Origin: Xestospongia muta
Taxonomy: Eukaryota; Porifera; Demospongiae; Haplosclerida; Petrosiidae
Length of the DNA stretch: 64,000 nucleotides
Reading direction: 5' to 3'
Assembly (NCBI GenBank): GCA_963693285.1
Contig: OY848918.1
Location: 2,919,876-2,983,875, forward strand
Below, one piece after another: positions 10,476 to 20,226 of the stretch. Position numbers and translations under genes: made by a program. Numbering within the stretch: the stretch's first letter is position 1; each line of letters begins with the position of its first letter. The notes under the pieces are model-generated. The model saw only the letters and a program-made list of their open reading frames with translations. It was not told the origin of the DNA and searched no databases.

Positions 10476-12399
10476 ATGATACTGGTTAGTTTGGGTAGTA
10501 TTCTACTCACTTTTAGAGGGATTGATGCAGCTGGTAAATCATATAGTTTGTATTATATATGAATTCCTCCTTCAATCATAGTTATCACAAACAGTTCCTC
10601 TTCTGTTACTACTTCACTTTATACATGGGCTAACTTTACCTGTCAGGGTATAGGAGATATACTGGAGTGGACAGTAAGTGGTAATCCTCTTACTGATCCC
10701 AGTAATCAAGACAGAGAGATATCAGTAATTACTAACAATATATCAGTTGATGTGTGGTCATCAGTACTAACTATAAGAGCACTACCTATTAATGATGGAA
10801 TAATTGTTCAATGTATTGTGATCAGTCAGAACCTTTTTGATTTTAAAACAAAAGGAAATACTTTGACAATTACAGGTTAATTCTTAATTATAAAAATCTA
10901 TTTATATTCAATATTATTACAGGTATTACATCGGTGAAAAACTTTCAGTTTACTTTTTCTTTCAACACTTCTTCCACCTGGATAACCTGGTCTCTTCCAT
11001 CATTTTACTCTAATGATATTCCACAAAGCAGTATTACAACATATCATTTTATTGTTAAGAGTCAAAATGGCTCTGAAATAGTAGATGTTAATACAACCGA
11101 TACATTCTATGAGTTACCTAGTAACTACATAGGGTACTGTGATATTTATACTGCTAGTGTCACAGCTGTTATTGAACAATACAGTTCACTTGTTACAACT
11201 ATTGCTAAAGAAAATATTGGAAGTAAGATTGTTTTACTTTTCTCTTTTTGATATATCACTACATTATCAGATCATACTATCAACATACTAAACCATATTG
11301 TACGCTTTAATAACTCTATAATACAAGTTGAATTTCTCATCAATGTAAGGAATAACTATATAAATACATGTTGATAAAATTTATATATTCTAGATCAAAG
11401 GTTTCCCTCACCTATGTAATATTACCATATATGGTATAACAAAGGATAATGTTAACAATGAGACTATATTTTATGATCCTGTTTACATAAACACTATTAA
11501 AGTTAATGAAACAACAACACATTATACTATAGATGGTCTACATTCTTCTCTCCATTATACCTTTTCTGGATATATTATGGATTTATTTAACAACACAAAG
11601 GATCAGGACGATGTCACATTTTGTAAGTTAATTCTTATGTACAATGATTCATTGTCTCTATAATACATGTATATAGCAACCTATCATGTCCAAGGACTCA
11701 CTCTACAGTACTACTCTGATAATGGATTAGTTGTTGTAGAGTGTAGGTTCGCTGAGAGATCTACTGCTGATGGATGTCATGTGATATTTAGAGAATCTTC
11801 CAAAGGAACTGTGAAGTCTATTTATATGAGTAAATCCAGTATAGAGGAGAGTACAGTATACCAGTATATAACCCTACCAGTTAATGGAAACTATACTGTG
11901 ACAGCTCATGATATAGTAGATGGTACTATTATAACTAACCCATCTGTTGTGTACCCTCAAGTACTGGAATATATCTTACTACTACCATCTCCTACTGAGA
12001 CTGTTATGACTACCAGTAAGTAGTATTTTTTTATTATTCTGTATTATAATATATCATTATAGGAACAACATCAAATGATATGGTAGTTATTGGCATTACT
12101 GGAGCTACCAATGTTACTACCACTAATATAAACATATCTGTAGAACCTACTTTTGGAATATCTAATTGTAAGTTTAATATAATTTATGTATCATATTGAC
12201 TGTGTGTGTTTTAGCTGTAAGGATTCTCTATTTGATTGTTATTGGTATATTAGTCAGTGTTGTAACTGTTGAGAGTGCATTATTGATAACAGGAATAATT
12301 ATTTATGTTTGTTATTGCTGGACAAAGAGGAAGAAATCTAAACAACTTGAAAAATATAAAGCATTCACTTCAAGATACATATCCAGATCTGTTAGCTGA
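10476..12399 (+). CDS. Ig-FN3 receptor with prematurely ended cytosolic tail
   Basis: Exons: 10476-10533 signal peptide (MILVSLGSILLTF), 10582-10875 Ig, 10923-11222 FN3-1, 11271-11344 plus 11394-11622 FN3-2, 11677-12015 FN3-3, 12063-12167 stalk rich in Thr and Asn, 12215-12399 TM exon (LYLIVIGILVSVV) followed by a basic stretch KRKKSKQLEK and a stop. All joins keep frame up to the TM. Compared with 23.1 kb, two bases are missing just after the basic stretch. The frame there leads to TGA at 12397-12399, while another frame continues as SLQDTYPDLLADDTIHD to a GTATGT donor at 12417. The original tail therefore appears cut off. The exons from 11.4 kb on are nearly identical to 22.2-23.2 kb. Confidence 0.8.
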
Positions 12400-12723
12400 C
12401 GATACAATTCATGATGTATGTTACTTCAATCATAGTACTAATAATATATCATATGTTTTTTGTAGCTCAAGAAAGTAGTCTACTTTGTATACTAGTTAGA
12501 TAAATCATAAGTTTATTTTAAATAAAGAATCCTATGCTTTAATGATGATCTGTCACCATGTACTAAATGTCCATTATACATAATAACATTTATTGTAACT
12601 GTCTTGGGAGCTGAGTGTGAACTGTTAACAGTCATGATTATGACTAATTTACCACAGGATGGGGCTGAATACAAGCCGAAAACATTGACACACGAGGACA
12701 ATGATGATGTAGATAATAATTGA
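12400..12723 (+). pseudogene. Disconnected tail exons of the upstream receptor
   Basis: The frame of the TM exon's 3' part continues to 12416. An exon-like block at 12658-12723 follows a CACAG acceptor and reads DGAEYKPKTLTHEDNDD before TGA. A related block occurs in the long-tailed receptor at 35436-35477 ([14 protein letters not shown]). They fit a former tail, but the upstream frameshift removes them from the predicted protein. Confidence 0.5.
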
Positions 12724-13298
12724 AGAAACATATCCAGAGATCAAGTTAATAATTCAATCGTATATAAGACAACAAAATTATAATTGAAAACGTTGTGCTG
12801 TAACTGTTTAGGAAGTTACTGATTTTACAGTGAAACATAGGCTGGAGCGAAAATTCTAGCAGTGTCTGTGAAGTGACTATAGAATGGTAGAGATTAAAGT
12901 TTAAAGGCAGAGAAACAAATTAGTATATAAATATTGAAAGCACAATCAGTCAGTTGGTTGCCATATGCATCTGAGTCTATTGTTGGTTTGACAAATTCTG
13001 ACCTTGAGATTGCCATAGATCTTTATGCTTCTGCGTAATTTAAGAATGAATATTAGTTTTAACTAGTTATTCTCACACTACAATGATGTACTAAACCAGT
13101 AGTAGCGACTTCTAGATTTCTAGTTAGATTTCCAAATACATCTATAAGGAAAGAAAATAATCTATGTATACAATATTGATCATGTCAATTATAGTACAAC
13201 TTGATTATAATTTCAATAGAAATATTTTTAAAAAAATTATATTCAAATAAAAAGCATATGTTAATACATTCATTTTATTATCTGTTAGTATGTATTTG
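12724..13298. repeat. Spacer duplicated at 23.8-24.2 kb
   Basis: The block from about 12490 to 13080 matches 23600-24180 closely, including CTATGCTTT ATGATGATCTGTCA and the tract with ACATTGACA. It extends the recent duplication of the receptor 3' halves. No gene was seen. Confidence 0.6.
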
Positions 13299-14650
13299 TC
13301 AGCATCTATTTTTTGTCACTTGTTGACAAGGTAAGAGATACTGCTCATTGTCTGCATGGCTACAATGTTCTTCCATTTCTATAGTTAAGTCTAGAGAGGA
13401 ATTTATGGTTATGTATTTTTGGGTTTTTTGAACAACATGACAACGAAATATTAGTAACAGAAAGACCATCATTAATATCAATAAAAAAATTGATGCTAGG
13501 TACATCATTTTGTAGAGTGGCTGACTTGGAAGAGAAGTAATAGGCAAAAGTGAAGATGAAGGCATTATAGTATAACAGGAAGGAATATGAGATTGTATAG
13601 AAAAGACAGGATATGGTCTGTTAGGAATGAGAAATTGAAATTTTAGGAATGAAGAATTTTAAGACTCACAATCATTTATATCTGATTAATAATATAATAT
13701 TCCAAGGCAAAAAACTCCAGTTCCATATGATGTTTATACTTCCTGGCAGTTATGATGTGTTGTAATATCCATTATCTTGTTAATAAATGACTTTTATAAA
13801 CTCATCAGTTATTTCTTTCTTAAAATAAATCATTATTTTGCAAGGGTTATGTTCATTGTATTAGTTAATAGGAAAATTACTGTAATCAAGCCAGCCCAAT
13901 ATTCCTGGCTTCACATTCACCTGCAAAAAATTTAACTCTGAGTTCCATTTCAACTTGTTAAAACAGGTTATTGAAAGTAATAGTAAATGAGTGCATGGAT
14001 ACACAAGACAGTAATTCACTGGTATATTAGTACCTACTATATTGCTAAAAGCATTATGAACTAGAACAGTAAAATTAAAATTTTTAAATGGCTAAGGGTC
14101 TAATATATAATCGTCTCTAACATCCTTGAGACCATTTCTTTCCTGACGAAAGTGTGTTGTTATTACTAACACTAACATTAACTCCAATACCATCAGCTAA
14201 CATTGCTATTAAAATTATAGAACCAGGTTAGTTTAGAGGAACTAGTGGGATTAATCAAATCTTGTACCTTTGATACCTGGCTCAATTAAATTAACTAAAT
14301 TTATACATATATGACTTATACTTTCAGTGTTATGAGTCAAAATCTTGACAAGAAGACATCAAAAATTTATAATTTAAATATATATATATATATATATATT
14401 ACTTGTTATTACAAGTATTACCAATATCAATTCTGAGAATGTTTCTTTCTATCAAGTTGAACTATAGGTAACTCCAGTTTATCATAACAGTTCTTTTCTT
14501 TTATTGAGATGCATGGCAGTCTATCTGATCTTAGACATTTGATTTGCCCAAACAGCTTCACAAAATCCCAGTTCAATTTAACATAACTAGTGGCAATTAT
14601 ATCAGAAGGAGTTATATAACATACAACTACTGTCTGGTATGGTATCTGTT
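13299..14650 (-). pseudogene. Relic of a different membrane receptor
   Basis: At 13565-13299 on the minus strand an open frame holds a TM helix (FLLILMMVFLLLIF) and a tail with QKYITINSS, SLDLTIEMEEH and NEQYLLPC. At about 14100-14035 a frame with NFNFTVLVHNAFSN resembles the end of an FN3 domain. A further block at 14600-14150 is broken by stops. The part from 14.1 to 14.6 kb is matched in inverted orientation at 24186-24690. The tail differs from every other receptor in the window. Boundaries are approximate and the copy is probably dead. Confidence 0.5.
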
Positions 14651-14929
14651 TAGTGATAAATTTAAATTTGAAGATCTATTGTATGGATATGTATCAATGA
14701 TATTCATCCTCCTACTACTGATAATATTATCCTAGAAAAAAGCAAATATATATACTAATATATAATTATTATTATTTTTACTATCAATTTCAACAGACAA
14801 TAGGAGTCTTTCTTTACCTCTGACAGCTACTTCATAATCAAGTTCATCACTTGACCACTCAGAAACAAATTCTACATTCTCTTTTATAAAGGCATGAACA
14901 CATACTATTGTTTATCATAACAGTTATAT

Positions 14930-15655
14930 CATTAGAAACAGATTCTTTCTTTGAAGAGATACTTAGTATCATAACAAGTGAAGATTATTTGAAAGGAAGG
15001 TGTTTTAATTTTGGCTATGAACTTGGTCTTACAGTTGGTGAACTGGACAACATCAAGGTATCAAGACCCTCTACAATGTACTAGAAGTACTACTTCAATG
15101 GAGGGTTAATAATAGAAGTGCATCATGGGAACCTCTTTACTAAAGCTCTTCTTAAAATTGACTTGACCAAACTTGTAGTTGAAATTGAGCATTACATCAC
15201 TGTACCATAAACACCAGAGTAGTCAGAGGGCGTTTATTGTTCCTTTTGCAATGAGTCCCATTGTAAAACATTGATCCATACAAAGAACAAGATAGCTGTC
15301 GATTTGATTTTCTTTTTGTTAATGAACCACTTAACTCCATTATTCTTCATTCATTCATCTTATCTTCAGTTTCAGATTTTAAGTTACAAACAATGACTTC
15401 TATAGAAAATCTTAACAATCTCATTAGTGTTAAGATCAGTATCACTTATTTGGTGCAGCAGTTGGTTTAGAAGGGTTATCTCAATAGTCTACGTACAGAC
15501 TACCCTACCTGTCAAGAGAGATTTAATCAAATCATTAATAAATGGAGTCAAACTGATCCCGATAATTTTACATGGAGTACTGTTATCAAAGTGTTACAAT
15601 TTGATACTATTAGAGCTCATAAAATAGTAGAGAATGTAACAGCTCATTTAACATC
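14930..15655 (+). pseudogene. Two relic death-domain-like segments
   Basis: The first segment (about 14940-15205) reads FFEEILSIITSEDYL, CFNFGYELGLTVGELDNI, then, after an apparent intron or frameshift, YNVLEVLLQWRVNN and SASWEPL, then KALLKIDLTKLVVEIEHYI. The order of LGLTVGELDNI, a WR tract and SWEPL is typical of Death-fold domains. The second (about 15440-15655) reads GLEGL, SLRTDYPTC, FNQIINKWSQTDPDNFTW and STVIKVLQF and ends in TGA. Frameshifts break both. They may derive from a death-domain adaptor or receptor tail. The link to the neighbouring receptor relic is unknown. Confidence 0.5.
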
Positions 15656-15659
15656 TTGA

Positions 15660-16794
15660 GGACAACTGTCTTGTTTGGTATGATATATATATAGTATGTT
15701 GACAATAATTTTTATTAATGTTGTTCAATAGTGATAATGTCTTATATAATACTGTACATGTTCTTTAAAATTATTAAAATTATATTAAATTACACTGATT
15801 GTGTCAAAAAAGAACATTTTATATTCTGATATTAATTCATTGATTAGCTAGTACCATATTCAGCAGTGCATGTGATTGTCACATGATGTGTTGTTACATT
15901 AGTAATGATAACCAACTATATTTAATAACAGACAAAAGTTTTAGGGCTGCTTTTGATGTGAGTAAACATAACAAATAATAAGACATATAGTCATGAGGAC
16001 ATAAAGTATTTGATTAACTTATTATGCAATGGGTTTTTTACCATATAAATATCTAGAACAGCTCATTAACCTGTAAATACAATAGAAATAAATTGAAACT
16101 GAATATTAATTCTGTGTTATTAATGGAGGACGTATTATACTACTGACATACGTAATCAAGATCATCATATTATATTATTATTTAAATTCATATTTTTACA
16201 GTATTCTGCTCATGCTTCCTCCATATATTCAACTGTATATAAAATGTAGGTAATAACAGTATTGCTTTTACTTTATAAGATATATTGATGAATTATAACA
16301 TTTTTTAAATATAGACCAATAATATTAATAAAACACTACTTTTAAAGCCTATGTTTTTTGTGTTAGGACAGAAAAAAACGTATAGATAGTTAGGACTGCA
16401 TGATAGATAGTAAATGTTAAAGTTGTTAATGGTCATGTCTTTTAGTATTATTTGAATCTGTAGCGCAAATACTCAACTCAAAAATTTGATAGTGATAGGA
16501 ATGAAAGTTAAGTAAGTTAGTGGTATGTCAGAGTGTTATTTGAGTTTGTAGTACAAGTACTCCACTCAAACAGTGAATAGTTGTAGAAATGAAATAAAGT
16601 TAAGCATGAATACAACTAAATAGTAAGAATGTCTAATGTCAATTAAAAACAGTTAATGTTTAACATAACAACACCATTGTTAAATAAAAAAAAAAACTTT
16701 AATGTACAGAGAATAACAAAAATTATGTATTCCACTTGTATAATAGAATTAAGTAATAAAATGTTTGTGAAGTTAATATCAATGTGATGTTTAT
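15660..16794. other. Spacer 3' of a minus-strand receptor copy
   Basis: AT-rich. Parts at 16200-16620 are homologous to 24950-25260, 27500-27850 and 43670-43900, all of which flank the 3' ends of minus-strand receptor copies. The region is therefore duplicated with the genes. No coding sequence was recognised. Confidence 0.5.
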
Positions 16795-17606
16795 GCTATC
16801 ACACTTTCATAGTCAGCAGTACATGTCCTACTAGGTTGTACTGTTATATATGATGGATTTCTCTATAACTCCACTCTTGTACTTCTTGTCTCAAGTATAT
16901 GTACTATATGTATATATATATATATATGATAATACACGATGAACAGATGAAGTTAAACTATATAGTTTACTCTCTTTATATGTGGGATTACAAGTGATAG
17001 CTTTCCGATTAACTATGTAGAAATTTATAAAAATAATACTTTATAACCACTCTTTCTTACCTCCAACTTCATATTGCTGTCTCTTCTTCTTCCTCCAATA
17101 TACAGTAATACTAGTAGCTATCACTATTATAGCAATAACAATTATTACTACAATACTGACTGTACTACTGGTAATAGTAATGAGGATGAGCACAGACTGA
17201 TTGGTAGCTGTACTTAACACAGATCTGATAATGCATATTAATATGCATTATGTTTATATTTGCTAGAAAAAGTAGTAGGTTCTACTGAGTGCATTGATGT
17301 CATCATTAAAGTTATATCAACTGTACTAGTAATGCCACTGATCAATCCAGCGATTGTGATCTCATCATTTAATATAATACCTAGTAATATATAACTGTAC
17401 ATATTAGTTAGTATACTACCTACTGTAATTATATATAGTACTTACTCGTAGTAATAGTAATCTCAATTGTAGATGGTAATAGTAATAGTAATATATATTC
17501 TTTAGGGTACAAAACAGATGGATTAGTTATAATAATACCATCTACTATATCATGAACTGTCACAGTATAGTTACCACTAAGTGGCAGAATTATATACTGG
17601 TATACT
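16795..17606 (-). pseudogene. 5'-truncated receptor copy
   Basis: Minus-strand order: the last third of FN3-3 (17606-17445), stalk (about 17390-17275), TM exon (about 17210-17062), tail exon with a weak NPxY region (about 17010-16975) and last tail exon (about 16910-16797). In the last exon a TAG near 16863 interrupts the frame just before NPSYITV. Everything upstream of FN3-3 is missing because the copy abuts an opposite-strand copy at about 17608. Confidence 0.75.
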
Positions 17607-17735
17607 GTACAGTAGACCTACCAGTTAGTAGTAACTATACTGTGACAGCTCATGATATAGTAGATGGTACTATTATAACTAACCCATCTGTTGTGTACCC
17701 TCAAGAAAATATCTTACTACTGCCATCTCCTACTG
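17510..17735. repeat. Inverted repeat made of two opposed FN3-3 exon ends
   Basis: The minus-strand arm (about 17515-17605) and the plus-strand arm (about 17612-17700) code for the same part of FN3-3, around [19 protein letters not shown]. They meet at about 17608 with a few bases between. This is the footprint of an inversion or a palindromic duplication within a coding exon. Confidence 0.8.
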
Positions 17736-18000
17736 AGACAGTTGTTATTATCAGTAAGTAATATATTGTACTTTTATATATTATTATAGGCATAACATTA
17801 AATGATATGGTAGATAGGGACATTACTGGAATTACTGACATTAATACCACTACTATAATGGCATCTTATCATTAGTGAAGGAGGAAGAAATCCATAAACC
17901 TCAATAAAGGTATATGATATTATAATTTGGTACTTTGTCTCTTGAGCAAGATATATGACAAGCTCAGTTAACTAATGTTACTATACCTCCTAATTGGTAT
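17612..18000 (+). pseudogene. Receptor 3' fragment lacking its TM segment
   Basis: Starts in FN3-3 at the inversion junction, with donor at about 17755. A stalk exon follows (about 17792-17870, reading NDMVDRDITGITDINTTTIMAS). The stalk then jumps into a sequence matching the basic post-TM stretch (GGRNP), so the membrane helix is deleted. Confidence 0.65.
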
Positions 18001-19335
18001 TAAATATGATAAGGCATGTCACTTCACTAGTGGTGCTAAATATGCATCATAACATTTTGACACCCTATTTGTTTTCATTGAACAAAGTTATATCATTTTG
18101 GGACGTGAGAGCACATTATTAATAGTTATGAATATGATTACCTTCTTTTTATTACAGGGTGTGGCTGACTTTAAAAAAAGGATTATAATATTATATTATG
18201 TAAATAAATATTATTAAATAATTTGTGCAAACCAATAAAAATTTATCAGCTGTGAAAAATACAATACACTAGTGAGTAGATATAATATATAATCTGTATG
18301 TACTATATACTATCTATCTATCTATCTATATATATTGACATGAGACAAACAACAGAACATACTAAATCAGATCAGTCTGATGAAGAAGACATTCCACCTA
18401 GGAAATCTAAATCAACTGACCAACAAACATCATTAGACAGTGACTTAAGACCACCATATAGCATATAACATATCCAGTAGACCTGGTAAAGAATCTGCAA
18501 ATGGGAGGTTTTATAGAAGGAAGGAAATGACAATGAAATATACAAAGTTACAAGTTGTGAAAGATATACAATACACTAGTGAGTAGATATGTAGTATACT
18601 AATATAATAGGGTGTGGCAGATCATCAGAAGGTAAACAATAACCAGTAGTTATTTTATTTGTACTTATAATCTTTTGATGTGAAACGTATAGATCTAACT
18701 TCAATTTGATTATTTGTCACTATACATTAATTTTCTTTTCTGAAATACATAGTGATGTGACTAATAAAAAATAAAAATGACAATTGATATAAATTTCATA
18801 AAAGGCATATATAATAATAGTTAAGAAATGAAAACAATGTTGTTGTTGTTATCTAATGACACAAGGAACAATTGAATAATGATAATAACAACTAATGGCA
18901 CAATTGATAAATACATAATGAAGTTGTATTAGTACTAGTACATGTTCACTAATAGAGTACATTACCATTATTATATATTAGTGAACATATACTAGTACTA
19001 GTACTATACTAAAATTACATCAACTATAAATGGTAAACTTATAATGATCATGTCTTATGGCTGTAATATTATCTATATAGTATAAATACTTTACTAAAAC
19101 GTTAACAGTGGTAGTAATGAAAGTTGAACTTGAGTGATTGTGATCAATGATTTTATACTGAATAGAATAGAGTCATAATTTCTATTGTCACATCAAAAGC
19201 AGTTATCATAACACTGGCATTATTAATAGAAAGGAAGATTTAATATTAAAGAAAATAACAATATATAATGTTTTGAACTATACTTTGAATAATAGAGTTA
19301 TGTAGCAGAAATTCAGTGAAGTCATTGTTAATGTG
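18001..19335. other. Convergent spacer, second copy
   Basis: Homologous to 5938-7079. A tail-like segment starts near 18155 after a TACAG acceptor (GGTGTGGCTGAC). The coding-like remnant lies at 18375-18455 and the ACTAGT hairpin at 18932-19003. No intact gene. Confidence 0.55.
18932..19003. repeat. Imperfect hairpin with ACTAGT core, second copy
   Basis: AGTACTAGTACATGTTCACT pairs with TAGTGAACATATACTAGTAC. The loop sequence differs from the copy at 6661 while both arms are kept. Confidence 0.6.
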
Positions 19336-20226
19336 ATGTTGATGCTATTATATTTTCATAGTCAGCAGTACATGTCCTACTAGGTTGTACTGTTATATAT
19401 GATGTATTATTCTCTAACTCCACTCTTCTACTTCTCATCTCTAATTTGTTCACTATATATGTATAATGATGATGATAGATCATGTAGGTAAACAATATAG
19501 TTTACCTTCCACATATTAGAATTATAAGTGATAGCTTTCTGATAAACTATATAGAATTATGTGAAAATATTAGTTTATAACATTCTTTCTTACCTCCAAC
19601 TTCATATTGCTGTGTCTTTTTCCTCCAATATACAGTAATACTAGTAGCTATCACTATTATAGCAATAACAATTATTACTACAATACTGACTGTACTACTA
19701 GTAAAAGTAATGAGGATGAACACAGACTGATTGGTAGCTGTATTTATCTGATAAATATTAATAATTATTAAGGATATATTTACTAGAAAAAATAGTACGT
19801 TCTACTGAGTGTACTGATGTCATCATCAAAGTTATACAAGCTGTACTGGTGATGTCACTGATCAACCCAGACACCGTCACATCATTTAATATTATACCTA
19901 TTAATATATTATATATAACTATAAATATTAGTTAGTATATACTACTTACTGATATTACTAACAGTCTCAGTAGGTGATGGTAGTAGTAAGATATACTCCA
20001 GTACTTGAGAGTACACAACAGAGGGGTTAGTTATAATAGTACCATCTACTATATCATGAACTGTCACAGTATAGTCACCACTAACTGGTAGAGTTATATA
20101 CTGGTATACTGTATTCTCCTTTATACTGGATTTAGTCATGTTAATAGACTTTACAGTTCCTTAAGAAAGCACTCTAAATATCACATGACATCCATCAGCA
20201 GTAGATCTCTCAGCAAACCTACACTC
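19336..20226 (-). pseudogene. 5'-truncated receptor copy
   Basis: Contains most of FN3-3 (20226-19949), stalk (about 19897-19782), TM exon (about 19740-19593), first tail exon (about 19555-19512) and last tail exon (about 19462-19340), which reads NNTSYITV and DYENI. A TAA lies near 20162, where paralogs read ESSKGT. Another plus-strand receptor cuts in at 20227. The first NPxY is degraded and the second is NTSY. Confidence 0.75.
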
